Source: Casuarina equisetifolia
Lineage: Eukaryota; Streptophyta; Magnoliopsida; Fagales; Casuarinaceae
Reading direction: 5' to 3'
Length of the DNA: 64,000 nt
Assembly (NCBI GenBank): GCA_028551475.1
Contig: CM052359.1
Coordinates: 1,942,001-2,006,000, forward strand
Under the pieces are notes generated by a model that was not told where the DNA came from, made no database searches, and saw only the letters and a list, made by a program, of their open reading frames with translations. Of the stretch, positions 38,901-49,767 are shown in pieces. Positions within the stretch are counted from its first letter, which is position 1, and every line of letters starts with the position of its first letter. The position numbers and the translations under genes were made by a program.

Positions 38901-39407
38901 GCTGAGGCTCTGAGGAAGCTCGCCGGATATTTCGCCGGAAAGGCGATTCTGCGCGACGTTAAGAATCTGGAGGCCGGTGATATTCCCGATCTCCGGCGGA
39001 AGGTTACCGGAGAGCGAGTTGTACTGCAAGTAAATAGCGCGCAGGAGCGTGCATTTGGAGAGAGACTGAGGGACGGTCCCGTTGAAAAAGTTAGACCGGA
39101 GGCTCAGCTTCCGCAGCATACTCAGGTCGCCGAGTCTGTCGCTGAGTCGGCCTGCAAGCTGGAGGCGAGGCAGGCGCAACTCGCTCACTCTATTATTCTC
39201 ACAAGCAATTCCCCGCCAGTCGCACGGAGCGGACGGCGTGGAGGAATCCCAGCCGTTAAGCGCCCCAAGCGGATCGTAGAGATTGAGCTTGAAAGACGTC
39301 AACGCCTCGACTTCCGCCTGGGTTTCGGCGTCGCGCTGGGCGCACGATACCATCGGTGCGGCTGCGCACAGCACCACCACAAGGAACAAAGTAACAGGTA
39401 GCGCCAT
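35970..39407 (-). CDS. LRR receptor-like kinase, At4g36180 type (LRR-XI/VII-like), intronless
   Basis: One uninterrupted frame of 1145 residues. Order: signal peptide (about 1-23, hydrophobic, ending VSCA), LRR N-cap with a CDWRGIAC Cys pair, about 25 plant-type LRRs (LxGxIPxx) to roughly residue 720, a C-cap pair (NLCGKPLNTNC), a membrane helix at about 756-781 followed by RWRKK, a Ser/Gly-rich linker, and a kinase domain at about 840-1115. Kinase features are unusual. The glycine loop is poor (LSRTRYGLVF), the beta-3 Lys is replaced (VLSIRRL), and the catalytic loop is HGDVKPQN (Gly for the Arg of HRD). DFG is kept. These features match what I remember of the Arabidopsis relative, so this looks like an atypical or weak kinase acting as a plasma-membrane receptor. 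Ligand unknown. It is the evident relative of the truncated genes at 57.0 and 62.0 kb. Confidence 0.95.
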   Translation of the reverse strand: MALPVTLFLVVVLCAAAPMVSCAQRDAETQAEVEALTSFKLNLYDPLGALNGWDSSTPSAPCDWRGIACENNRVSELRLPRLQLAGRLSDRLGDLSMLRKLSLRSNFFNGTVPQSLSKCTLLRAIYLQYNSLSGNLPPEIGNITGLQILNVAQNRLSGEISGELPQSLSYLDLSLNSFSGEIPRSVANLSQLQLINLSYNQFAGQIPASFGGLQELQYLWLDHNLLEGTVPSAIANCSALVHLSADGNSLGGVVPVALGALLKLEVLSLSQNNLSGSVLGSMLCNISDYTPSLRIVQLSFNALTDIVNPEIATCSSVLQVLDLQHNQIHGVFPSLLTRISTLTMLDLSNNLFSGVVPAEIGNLTRLEELNVANNSFSGGIPTAIRQCGSLRVLNFEGNHFAGTIPDFLGGISGLQVLSLGGNSFNGPVPASFRNLSSLKALSLGANRLNGNLPEELMGLRNLTTLELSENDFSGEIPASIGNLSRLQVLNLSGNGLCGKVPASLGNLFRLISLDLSKQNLSGELPFELSGLPNLQVIALQDNSLSGDVPEGFSSLMGLRYLNLSSNGFSGHIPGNYGFQRSLEVLSLSKNRVSGLIPPELGNCSGLTVLELRSNALTGHIPADLSRLSRLNVLDLGMNNLTGEIPEEISKCSSLTSLLLDSNHLSGSIPVSLSELSHLVRLDLSTNNLSGGIPANLSIISTLVGFNVSSNNLEGQIPISLGSRFNDPSVFSGNRNLCGKPLNTNCQSIEKDRKKKLILLVVVAAAGALLLSLCCCFYIFSLLRWRKKLKEGASGEKKRSPGRTSSRASGGRGSSTDNGGPKLVMFNNKITLAETIEATRQFDEENVLSRTRYGLVFKASYNDGMVLSIRRLPDGSLDENMFRKEAESLGKVKHRNLTVLRGFYAGPPDLRLLIYDYMPNGNLASLLQEASHQDGHVLNWPMRHLIALGIARGLAFLHSSSMVHGDVKPQNVLFDADFEAHLSDFGLDRLTVATPAEPSTSTSVGTLGYVSPEAVLTGEATKESDVYSFGIVLLELLTGKRPVMFTQQDEDIVKWVKKQLQKGQVTELLEPGLLELDPESSEWEEFLLGVKVGLLCTAPDPIDRPTMSDILFMLEGCRVGPDIPSSADPTSQPSPAQPETLPISER

Positions 39408-39634
39408 AGAATCAGAACTCTAAACACTAAACTTAAAAGAAAAACTGACCAAAAATCAATGGTATTGAAGCAGAGCCGGCCAGAGGGAGTCTTTGAAGGA
39501 GGAAGTCGAGGGCAAAGTTATCGCCATACGTTGCGCCAGTGCGAGTGTACGTTGGAGTATAGAGACCCACACACAATCACTCACTCGCGCAGAGGCGCGG
39601 CAGAAGCGCAGTGACTGCAGAAAACCTGCTCCCT

Positions 39635-39682
39635 CCTCTCTCTCTCTCTGTCTCTCTGTCTCTCTGTCTCTCTGTCTCTCTG
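39635..39682. repeat. CTCTCTGT microsatellite in receptor-kinase leader
   Basis: Repeats of CTCTCTGT on the plus strand, GA-rich on the sense strand of the receptor kinase. They lie about 230-275 bases upstream of its ATG, probably in the leader or core promoter. Confidence 0.8.
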
Positions 39683-39699
39683 TCCTACGAGAGCCTTTG

Positions 39700-42160
39700 A
39701 AGAAGCGCCTCTCGGAACAGTCATATGAGGATGGGGCCGGCGTTGGGTCACTTTTTAACCACATATGGCATCCATGGGTTGAATCATTAAACCCTATGTG
39801 TGCTGTTTCCTTCTCGGCTCTTTTACTCATTAAAACTTTTCCCTTTTTATTAATATCCGAGTAAAACTCTTTTTGGTGGACCTATGGGTCTATTCACTTC
39901 CAGCAACAAAGGATCTGCCTAAGTCAAAAGTGGGGTAAATATGAATAGTCACTTTATATATAAAAATGAAGAATTATCCATTTTAAAGTCTTTAGTTGTG
40001 TAACACATTGGAAGACTTGTCTAAAAAGTCTAAAGCATGCTTAAATTATTTAAAATTATCGAAAGCAATTTTAAATCTTTTTTACCAATTATTTAAAATT
40101 ATTACATTTTTTTTCTTCTGGGTTTATTAGAGGACCACGTTAACTTTTCAATGACTCATTTCATGATGTACTTGGGGCATTTTGTCCCAAATTGTTGTTT
40201 GGGTGGGGGTGGGGTTCACTGTTTGGCCAATACTTTCCTTTTTCTTCTTCTTTGACAAATTCTTCTTTTCCACCTTTATTCTTTCGTCCCATTATTCTGA
40301 CTACATGTCTCTGTTGAAGATCTTGATCCTTTTAGCTTTTCCTATTGTAAGTTGATTGGTCAAAATGTCATTTGAAAAGGTAGGGAGGTAAAGAGGGAAA
40401 AGCCCGGTGTCATTAGGCATTCTTTTAATCTAGAGCAAATCTTTAGTTGTCAATGAAAGGACACGAGCTTGAGTCCGCAGAAGTTCATTTTGAAAAGCAA
40501 CCCAATCTGTGGAGCTCAATCAAAACGAACTTGGTGGGCCAAAACCAACTACTGGAAAGTTGCAGAGCCTTTGAATGATGCGAGAGATGACCTATAATTT
40601 GGCACGCATTGGCGCTAAACTCTAACATATTTGAATAAGTTTTTGTTTAGAGGGAGATGTACAGACCATTGGGGCCTAATTTACAGCTTTAGATATCCAT
40701 GCATTTGGCCTAGCGCAGAAAAGCGAACCCTTTTGCTCAGGGGAAATGATTGGGACATACGACATGCATACGACGGCTATTATAACATGTCAAGCTCTTT
40801 CTCTTTGTTCTTATTACCAGCCCACCGGGGCTGTCACCATGAGAGGACTTGGCTGGACATTTAAGCACTATCACGTACTGTCTCAGTGCGTCTTCATTCG
40901 CAAAACCTACCGGGGTCCCTTGGCATAATCACCAAAGCAACAGCATGAGCTTCCACGCTTTATCCCGTGAAATGCGTCATGAAGGTATTGCTGTGTGGCC
41001 AAACACATCGCCATACCTAGGCAATTAATTGTCGAGTTTCATGGAAAAGGTGTGAGTATTAATATCTCTCAAGCTTATTTGCAACGTGTTGTAAATGCTG
41101 GGCTTGGTAGGATATGTAAATGTGTATCAAACTGCCTAGCAAGCTTACATGCACCATTATTGAGTATATTTAAGAAATAAGGTATGCACTTCATTAACAA
41201 TATTTGTTATTAATATATTGATAACACTTGATGGTTTTAACAAATGATATCAGAGAGCTAGTTGTAGATTCAGCCTTATTGCTAATAGGTTATTAAGGGA
41301 AAGTATGTAGCTCATTCATTCACCACAATTGCTTTTCATAATGTGAATATACCTAAGGATTCTAACAATAAAATTATTTATATTTCGAAGGATTATCCAT
41401 TTTTTTTATAGTTTGATCTTAATGTAGTATTCTCTCCTTTCTTGTAAACTGCTTTAAAAGAATAGATGACCTTTTATGCATATGCTTTTGCCATTATCCA
41501 TTTATTTGTCTCGAATGAATGAGACATCCTAGCTAATTGAATGAATTGAGCTTTTCAAAAGCTTCTCGGGTAAGCAACCTTGATAGGACCTTAATGGGGT
41601 TATGCAGTATCATTGCTGGCCTTCCATGCCGGTTTTACTTGCCTTGCATTATAGTTCATTGCAGGAGAAGATTTCCTTTGCCAATTTACTTCCCTTTCTC
41701 TACTTTCCCCCGCCATTTGTTGCCGCTAATCCGAGAATACATTCAGTGGGTAAAAGGGGGCTGTTTTAGGCAACTACCCCTTTCAAAACCCTAAGTTAGA
41801 CCAAGGCCCAGAAGCTTGAACTCTTCTGGTCTGGTCTCTAGGCCCTTGTGTTATGAGCCTTGAGGGCTTATCCCTTTGGCACGAACACCCTTACTTTGGT
41901 CTTCTCTCCAGTCCCTCTATTGAACGTGCAAATGGCAGTAGATCCAGGAAGCCATAAATCTCCACAAAGAGTCTACTTTTAACATCTAAGTATGGCAAAC
42001 TAATGGAAAGTTACTCATTTTAACTTGTTCACCTTTAATTAACTTCCCTATTTTAGTATATGAAATAAGCAGTTGTTGAAAAAACTAGCTTTATTCTTTA
42101 AAAGTAATCATTAAACATATCTTGTACATATAAAAAAAACTTTAGACTAAAATATTGATA
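39700..42160. other. Intergenic, no gene recognised
   Basis: AT-rich sequence with short frames only (for example 40631-40864, 41537-41794). A sequence like a tRNA-Met primer-binding site (TGATATCAGAGAGC) lies near 41246, but no LTR can be delimited around it. Confidence 0.4.
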
Positions 42161-42968
42161 ACGCAGGATATTCATCCATATTATATTCAAACATCAATCA
42201 AAATGCAGTCATAAAGACATTAATGGTAACAACAATTTAGAGCATATTTCTTATTTAGCTATGGTCATTTTAAACAATATTATCTAATTTTAATGAGTTC
42301 ACTTTCTTTTTTCAAATCAATTTGTAAAAAGGAAAAACATTTCCATATACATATAAAAAATATGTTAGTACATAAGTATTTTGTAATCATATATTGGATT
42401 TCAATACACTCTTTGCTATGAACATGATGAAACATTTCTTAAAGGACCTAGTCTATAAGTGAACAAATTTCTTACTTGACACCTACTGATGTTTTAGAAA
42501 TACAAGAATATAATTTACATAGATAACATAAAAAAATAAAAAATAAAAATTATGCTCTTTAAAAATTTTATCCATTTACCTTTGAAAAGCTTGAAGGACT
42601 AGATTAAGTCCAGAAGACATTACATTGTAATGATAATATTTTATTAGAGTACTAGAAACTTTTAACACAACTTACAGTCAAATATTCTAAAATATTTTGA
42701 TATCTTACAGAAACACCTTCAAATATGGGAAAAAAAACAACAAATTAATATGTTACCGGTGCTCGAATCGATTTGAACCAATAGTACTAAGTAAAAAAAG
42801 AAAAAAGAAAAAAAAGAAAACTGAAATAGCTGGTTGAAAGATTTAGGTGTCAGCTTTCTAAAGGAACGTGCATATCATGCAATCGGCAACCATCGGTTCT
42901 ACAGAAATATACGGTAGAAAATTCCCCATCCAAAACACCTTTGAAACCAGACGACTTTACACCAACCA

Positions 42969-43307
42969 TCAATCCCTGGCAACGATAATTTCTGCATTTG
43001 AGCTGGATAGAGACGGATGTTCAAGCGGCGTGATCTGTTTTGTTCCGACGGCCGGCGACGAGGTTTCCGCCGCCCGCCAATCCCGAAACATCACAACGCA
43101 AAATGATACAGAAAGAACGAGAGAAACACATAAAATTGCGATGCCGAAAGTCATTGCGTAGCCAACTCTTCCTGCGTTGAAATCTGAGCCCCGACGTAGC
43201 AGAGCCGTGGCGGCGTACGAGATTAGCAGAGCCCCCATGCCCAAACCAACGACGGAGGAAACTACCCATAATGCTTTCAACGGGCACGAAGTGTGAGGTT
43301 TCTGCAT
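42969..43307 (-). CDS. Small two-helix membrane protein, family copy A (unknown family)
   Basis: 112 residues from ATG at 43307, in the context AATTATGCAGAAACC that copies B and C share. Two hydrophobic stretches (about 13-37 and 49-73) are separated by a polar loop RRGSDFNAGR. The tail contains RDWRAA, SSPAVGTKQITPLEH and an acidic end. The family consensus, seen in copies A to E, is two helices then SPPxxGTKxxxPL. A roughly 59-base segment present in copy C between the start and the first helix is missing here, keeping the frame open. I do not recognise the family. Membrane location is inferred from hydrophobicity; function unknown. Confidence 0.6.
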   Translation of the reverse strand: MQKPHTSCPLKALWVVSSVVGLGMGALLISYAATALLRRGSDFNAGRVGYAMTFGIAILCVSLVLSVSFCVVMFRDWRAAETSSPAVGTKQITPLEHPSLSSSNAEIIVARD

Positions 43308-44399
43308 AATTGCTTAAACGGGCAACAGCAATCAGAAAAATGCTAGAGAAAAGAGCTGCACCCGGAGATAATACGTCGAGCAGGAGACAAGAACAAAGAG
43401 GGCGTAGCCATCAGCCGTCGGAAACTGAACCAATAGCCCGGAAGAAAACAAAAGAAGCGATGTTTACCAGGGTCTATGAAACGTGGAGACAACAGTGCAA
43501 TTGTTATTATCTAAAATAAGAAATCAGACACTTGGAAAACGGATCAAGAAAAAGTCTCACTTTGGTCTTGAAGTTTTCTATGAAATAAATGCATGCAAAT
43601 AGGGAGAGTTAAAAAGAGTAACAACATCTTGGACCAAAATAGGAAAGGATTTGAAACATTCTCGTCTTCAAACTCTTAGAAGCATGGTTTAATCATCTTA
43701 TAGCCATGAATCGACCTTAATATCTATTGTTAGAGCATGATAATATTAAGGAAACTTATGTTTTCTTTAAATTCGTAGGAGAGTTATGTATTATTGTTAT
43801 AAAGATAGTTTTTAAGCATTACATGATCAATATAGGATACTTTTTGCATTATTCTTAACAAACAATGGATTCATTTTAATTTGATTTATTTTCTTAAAAT
43901 GTCTTTAGGAAAGTATATAGATTAAAGTAAAAACAAGCTTGGAAGTCTAATTTTTAAGGCAAGATCAACTTTAGTTGAAATTCAGTAGCATGCTGCTCCC
44001 AATATTTATGGCCCAAAAGTCCATTTGAAGGGTTAATCCTAATTAATTGACACAACATTTATCATCAAGATATCTAGATTGAAAAACCTCTTGCCTTGAG
44101 TTGTATTCCCATTCACTAAAATCTATTTCCTTATACAAGGCTTTTGAATATGCAAAGAATGACAAAATATTTGGTTTCTTCATATCAATGCAAAAATTTA
44201 TGTGTACTATATAAATATACATGAGTATGAGGATACTTGACATTCAAAAATTGGTATTTCATATTATAATGCTTAAAGTCTAATCTAAAGGCTAGTTCAT
44301 GATTTAGAAAGGTATTCTTTTATATTTAAATGTTAATAATGGATTGTATCTTTTCAATGTGAGATTTTTTATTTTCAACACTCCTTTATTACTTGGTCA

Positions 44400-44762
44400 A
44401 CAAATATATATGGAGATAATGGAGCTATCTAAACAAGAATTGGGATTGTGCTCAACATAGCCGGTAGGGATTTGAAGCGTGAGCTTTTTAAGTAATTATT
44501 TCATGGGTTTGGGTTGTTGTGAGATTAGCATTACACGGTCGTCTCCTTAACTTGAAAGCTTAGGCACAACGCATTGAGGTGATACTTTATAGTAGGCACC
44601 CATCAAGTCATGAAAGGATGGTCCAAGTTTATTATTACCATTGCCTGGACTAGGAAAAGGAAATGGGATTCTGGTGTTCAGGTTATATGGGATATTTCGG
44701 TGATAAAAAAGGTGATGATCGTAATGAATTGAGGATGCAGGCGAAATTATAGGCAGATCATT
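44400..44762 (+). repeat. Copy 2 of the dispersed repeat
   Basis: Homologous to 26155-26590 and 46533-46905. It lies about 1.1 kb upstream of gene copy A, on the opposite strand to the gene. Interrupted frames only. Confidence 0.8.
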
Positions 44763-44851
44763 GATAACTGGTTACGGCTTAGTGCGCGACGAAGAAGGAA
44801 AACTTTACGTTCAAAACACTATTGAAACATATGACGAGTATACACCAACCA

Positions 44852-45538
44852 TCAATCCTCGCCAACGATATTTTCTATATTTAAGGCAGATGGAGGCGAA
44901 TGTTCAAGCGGCATGATTTGTCTTGTTCCGATGACCTGCGGCAAGGTTGCCGCCTCCTTCCATTCCCGAATCCGTGTGTCGCAAAATAATGCAACTAAAA
45001 ATAGAGTGCCACAGGTAAATAAGATGCTGACAATCATAAGGAAGAAAACTTCCCTTGCGTTGAAATCTGGCCCGCGAGATATCAGGGCCCTGACAGACTT
45101 CGCGATAAGCCAAGCCCCTGTGACCAAACTTACGATAAACATAAAATGGCCATAGTGATGTAAACAGTGCCATAAACAGGCACCTAGTAACAGGCAGGAA
45201 CCTACCCATAATGCTTCACCGGAGAAGAAACAAGTCTTAGGTTTCTTGACAGAAAATAGAGAGGAAGCAATGTTGGAGACACGTAGGCTTGGGAAAATTC
45301 TGTATTGGATTGGTTAAAGAAAATAGATACAATGAGTCCTACTTATAATACAATAAAGCAAACTAAGAAAGAAGAAATAATTTCCCTATATAATGAGATC
45401 TATACCATAATTGGAATATCTCAAATATGGGAGTAGTGAGATCTATACCATAATTGGAATATTTCAAATATGGAAGTAGTCGATACTAGGGCAGCTATAT
45501 TAGATACTAGGGCAACCGTATCTCCAACACTTCTGCAT
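44852..45538 (-). pseudogene. Small two-helix membrane protein, copy B, split by a solo LTR
   Basis: The start ATGCAGAAG lies at 45538-45530. The coding sequence resumes as AAACCTAAGAC at about 45240, and between them sits a solo LTR (45247-45529). The remaining frame to 44852 keeps the family pattern: helix, SRGPDFNARE loop, second helix, REWKEAATLP, GTRQIMPLEHS tail. The first remaining in-frame ATG is at 45142, within the first helix, so an N-terminally shortened 96-residue product could in principle be made. Most likely inactivated. Confidence 0.7.
45247..45529 (-). mobile_element. Solo LTR of a copia-type element
   Basis: 283 bp, minus orientation. It starts TGTTGGAGATACG (at 45529) and ends TTTTCTGTCA (at 45247), matching the start TGTTGGAGATACG and the end CTTTGTGACA of the copia LTR at 62025-61776. 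Flanks on the plus strand are TTTCT (45242-45246) and CTTCT (45530-45534), a 4/5 target duplication. An internal 45-bp direct duplication is present (AGATCTATACCATAATTGGA, twice near 45400-45465). No internal region remains, so it arose by LTR recombination. Confidence 0.8.
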
Positions 45539-46532
45539 CATTACTTAAATGGGCAACTACAGTCAGATAACTACTAGATTTCAAGAGCTGCTCCGTAGAT
45601 AATGGTTCGAGGAGGAGACAAGAACAAAGAGGGCATCGCGATCAGCCATCGGAAACTGAACCAACTGCTTGGAAGAAGACAAAAGAAGCGATGTCTACCA
45701 GGGTCTACGACACGAAGAGACAACAGTGCGATTGTTATTATGTAAAATGGAAATCATACCCTAGGAAGACGAATCAAGAAAAGGAGTCCCTGTCGTCTTC
45801 AAGTTGTCTATAAAACTAATGAATGCATAGAGGAAACGAACTCAATATAGCCATGAACCGACCTCAGTATCTTTTGTTAGGGCACGATAATATTAAGGAA
45901 ACTTATTTTTCTTTAAAATCGTAGAAGAGTTATGCATTCATGTTATAAAGAAAATTTTGATTTTGAAGCATGACATGATCAATATAAGGATACTTTTTAC
46001 ATTATTCTTAACAAATAATGGATTCTCTTTAATTTGATTTATTTTCTAAAAATGTCTTTCAGAAGGTATATTGATTAAAGTAAAAATGAGTGTGGAAGTC
46101 TAATCTTTAAGGCCAATCCAACTTCAATTGAAATTCAGTAGCATGCTCCTCCCAATATTCAAGGAAACTTATGGCCCAAAAGTCCATTTGAAGGGTTAAT
46201 CCTGATACTTGGATTAAAGAACCTCTTGCCCTGAGTTGTATTCCAATACATTAAGATCTATTGCCTTATGCAAGGATTTTGGATATGCAAAGAATGACGA
46301 AATATTTGGTTTCTTCGTTTCAATGCAAAAATTTATGTTTATTGTATATATATACACAACTATGAGGAAATTTGACATTCAAAAATTGGTATTTCATACT
46401 ATAATGCCCAAAGTCTAATTTAAAAACTAATTCATGAATTTAATGATATATATTTTTTTATATTCAACTAGTAATAATCAATCATATCTTTTCAGTATGA
46501 GATTTGTATGTTTTCAACACTCATTTTTTGCT

Positions 46533-46905
46533 TGATAAGCAGTTATATATAGAGGCAAACGAGTTTTCTAAACAGGTATTGGGACTATGCTCAACTTTGC
46601 CGATAGGGATTAGAAGCGTGAGCTTTTCAAGTAAGTATTTCATGGGTTTGAGTTGTTGTAAGCTCAGCATTACACCCTCGTCTCCTTAACTTGAAAGTTT
46701 GAGCATAACGCGTTGACGTGATACTTTTAAGTAGGCATCCATCAAGTCATGAAAGTAGGCATCAAGTTTATTATTTCCATTGGCTGGAATGGGAACAGGA
46801 AATGGGGTTCTGTTGTTCAGGTTATGTGGGATATTTCGGGGCTAAAAAAGGTGATGATTGTAATGAGTTGATAGATGCAAGCGACATTATAGGCAGATCA
46901 TTGGT
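46533..46905 (+). repeat. Copy 3 of the dispersed repeat
   Basis: Homologous to 26155-26590 and 44400-44762. It lies upstream of copy B at the same relative distance as copy 2 lies upstream of A, allowing for the solo LTR. Confidence 0.8.
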
Positions 46906-47339
46906 AAAAATTATTTAGAGCATATTTCTTATTTAAATAAGGTCATTTTTAATTATATAAAATAATTGTTAAAAATTTTACTTTCTTTTTCAAACGAAGA
47001 AGAAGAAGAATACTTCAATATATAAGGTATACAACATGTTAGGATACATGCATTTTAAATTTAAAAATAGTATTTCATTACAATCTTTGTGAAGAAATAT
47101 TTTTTTTAGTAGGTCCTAGTTCATAAGTGAATAAACTTCTTACTTAAAACTTATCAGGATTTTAGAAAACACAAGAATATTATATTTACAGACAACACAA
47201 AAATCTTTAAGGCTTTTGAAGATTTTGTCCATCCATCTTTAGGAAACTTGAAAGGCTATGTTAAGTTCAAAAGACATTACACTCCAATGGCAATATCCTC
47301 TTAGAGTACTAAAAGCTATTAAGGCTTTAGATTGCTCAA

Positions 47340-48130
47340 TTAATTGTATTTGTCAAGAACTCGACTTACACTCAAATTTGGTAAATGATTTTAGATAGAG
47401 CAGCACATTCTCTAAAAGCACGAAGAAATCAAGATTGGGTTTTTCCTAGAATAAGAACACTATAATATACAAATGTTTGATAAAATTCAGTGATTACAAC
47501 TATATGATTGATTGGGTTTTATAGGTAAACATTGATTCCTATACAATGGAAATAGATTACAAATAAATGAAAATGAATTAAGGGATGATTGGCTATAAAT
47601 GGGAATAGTTGGAAAATCACAAAAGCAATTTGAATTCTTTCGTGGTTTTTTCTTGTTGGTTTGATTGTTGACGATGACATTTGTCTCCAAGGAGGAAAGG
47701 TTTCCTTTCATAGCCGGATTCATATCTCCGGCAGCTGGGAATGGCCAGCGCGCGTTTGGTGTTTGGTGGATACAACATAGGTGTCTCGCAAGAGGTAGTG
47801 CTGACGTAACATGCCCGGTTAGATGGGCCGATATGGTGTGATGACGTGGAGGAAGAGACAATTTTTCTTCTAATAATTTGATCCATTGGTTTTATTTTAT
47901 GTTAAAAAATTGATTTCAGAAAATAATTTATAAAAAATAAAAAAAATTCAAACACGGGAGGAAAAATAAATCAATACATTACCCCTCCTTAAATCGTATT
48001 TCAACAACAATAACATTAAAAAAAAATAAGAAAAACTTGAGTAATAGATTTAGATGTACAACTATAAGTTAATTGATACTTCAACCGTAAGATTTAAAGT
48101 TTGATCTTGTAATATTAGAAAGAAAAAAAA
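47340..48130. other. Unique insertion-like segment between units, unassigned
   Basis: The similarity to 42165-42860 stops near 47340 and resumes near 48150. The intervening DNA contains two overlapping unassigned minus frames (47861-47487 and 47886-47617) and is GC-richer at 47690-47850. It may be an inserted element, but no ends or target duplication could be fixed. Confidence 0.35.
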
Positions 48131-48203
48131 ATATTTTGACTCAAGAAAAACTTAGCAAGAAAACTTTACATCCAAAACAACATGACGAGTGTAACACCAA
48201 CCA

Positions 48204-48601
48204 TCAGTCCTCGGCAACGTTAATTTCTGTATTTGAGGCAGGTAGAGGCGAATGTTCAAGCGGCATGATTTGTCTTGTTTCGATGACCGGCGGCGAGGTT
48301 GCCGCCTCCCCCCATATCCGAAGCGTTCGGTGGCAAAATGATACAACAAGATATATAGTAGCACAGATAAAGAGAACGCCGACAATCATTAAGAAGAAAA
48401 CTTCCACTGCGTTGAAATCTGAGCCGCGACGTATCAGCGCACGGACAGCGCCAGCGATTAGCAGAGCCCCCATGCCCAAATTTGAGGCGAAGGTAAATAG
48501 CCACAATGCTATGAACAGCCACCGATCACCATCCGCAGACCGCCAACGGAAGAAACTACCCATAATGCTTGCACCGGCCACGAAGTCGTAGGTTTCTGCA
48601 T
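48204..48601 (-). pseudogene. Small two-helix membrane protein, copy C, frameshifted start
   Basis: The family ATG (48601-48599, ATGCAGAAACC) opens a frame that stops after about 26 codons. The conserved body (GMGALLIAGAVRALIRRGSDFNA, second helix, PPVIETRQIMPLEHS, stop at 48204) is in another frame, a shift of two bases relative to copy B. That body frame runs open far upstream, to an ATG at 48821, and would give 205 or, from 48563, 119 residues. A protein with a different N-terminus is therefore possible. The T replacing K in GTK is a further difference. Confidence 0.55.
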
Positions 48602-48869
48602 AATTTGCATAAATGGGCAACAGCAGACAGATAACTACTAGAGAAGAGAGCTGCCCCTGGACATAATGATTCAAGCAGGAGACAAGAACAAAGAGGACGT
48701 AGCCATCAACGGTCGGAGACTGAACCAACTGCCCGGAAGAAAACAAAAGAAGCAATGTATACCAGGGTCGAGGACACGTAGAGACAACTGTGCAATTGTT
48801 GTTATCTAAAATGGAAATCATCCACTTGGGTAAAGGAACAAGAAAAGGACCCAACGTTTCAATACTCTT

Positions 48870-49767
48870 CTACACATTTCTCACTAGACATGTATTAAGG
48901 TTAAGATTTGTTGGGAGAATTTAACTAAGTCGCATCAACGAGATTGAACATACAAATATAAGAACGCACACACTTAAACACAACAGATTTAAGATGTTCG
49001 AACATTACAATATCCTACGTTCCCTGTAGTCTCTTCTTATTAGATTTTTTCATCATACATTCCCTCTCCTCAAATAAGTATTTCATGAATTCTTTCATCA
49101 ACTAAAATCCATGAGAGGGGCCTTCTTCAACAATTAACCCCCCATGGGGACTCTCTCAATTTGCTCACTACTATACTTCTCCTATTTATAGAGAAACCTT
49201 AAAAGAATTTTAGTTGAATACTACTAAAAAAACCTACTCCACATAAAGATAAGAATTCTAATCCAACACTACTAGAAAATCCACTACATCTAGAAGATAT
49301 TTCCTAATTCCAAAAAAACCCATTATTATAATGACAACCATACCCTTTAACCTAATTGTTCCACCAATCCTAACAAGATTAAATAGAATGGATACTCTTG
49401 CATATTCAATATATGGTAAAGATTTCAAGTTAAATAGAAATTGTAGCAGACCAATCACGTTTTTGATACCATGTCGAACAGCTTAAAGACCTTTAACCTA
49501 AAATTTAATTGGAAGATTCAAATGTCCTTTTACTTAAGTTTCAGTCTAGAGGTTCTAGCTTGTCTTGCACACTTTCCATTCTCCCGTAAAACTTAGATTA
49601 AGTTATCGTACAAACATAACGCATCACCAGCAAAAACAATCCCATCCTACCAAAAACCATAACAAAAATAGTAAGACAGAAGTTGTTGATTGCAAGATCC
49701 TGGAGTCAACTTTCTTAAGGGAGAAATTTACAACTCAGAAACCTAAACGATTATACGCAACCGTCAA
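48870..49767. other. Intergenic, possible LTR-retrotransposon remnant
   Basis: TTGATACCATGTCGAACA at about 49473 (TGGTATCA on the minus strand) resembles a primer-binding site next to an LTR end, and CTATTTATAGAG near 49190 resembles an LTR TATA region. No second LTR, no coding domain and no target duplication were found. Confidence 0.25.

Larger units (their letters stand above)
42165..48860. repeat. Segmental tandem duplication units carrying gene copies A, B and C
   Basis: Blocks recur in order. An AT-rich spacer (42165-42700) is related to 46905-47340. Each gene (A 42969-43307, B 44852-45538, C 48204-48601) is followed upstream by a conserved leader with GAGACAAGAACAAAGAGG (43380s, 45610s, 48680s). 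For A and B a further 1 kb is shared (43690-44340 with 45850-46480), as is the dispersed repeat (44400-44762 with 46533-46905). Identity is visibly high but not complete. The A-B spacing is about 2.2 kb. Confidence 0.8.

Noticed and set aside
37858-39401. Long plus-strand frames of 60-239 codons across the receptor kinase
   Set aside because: They are antisense shadows of the GC-rich LRR coding sequence and have no family motif.
45271-45529. A smaller LTR from TGTTGGAGAC (45271) to TCTCCAACA (45529) with perfect 9-bp inverted ends
   Set aside because: Its flanks do not match as a target duplication. Comparison with copies A and C shows that 24 more bases at the left, ending TGACAG, belong to the insert, and the copia LTR at 61776 ends in the same way.
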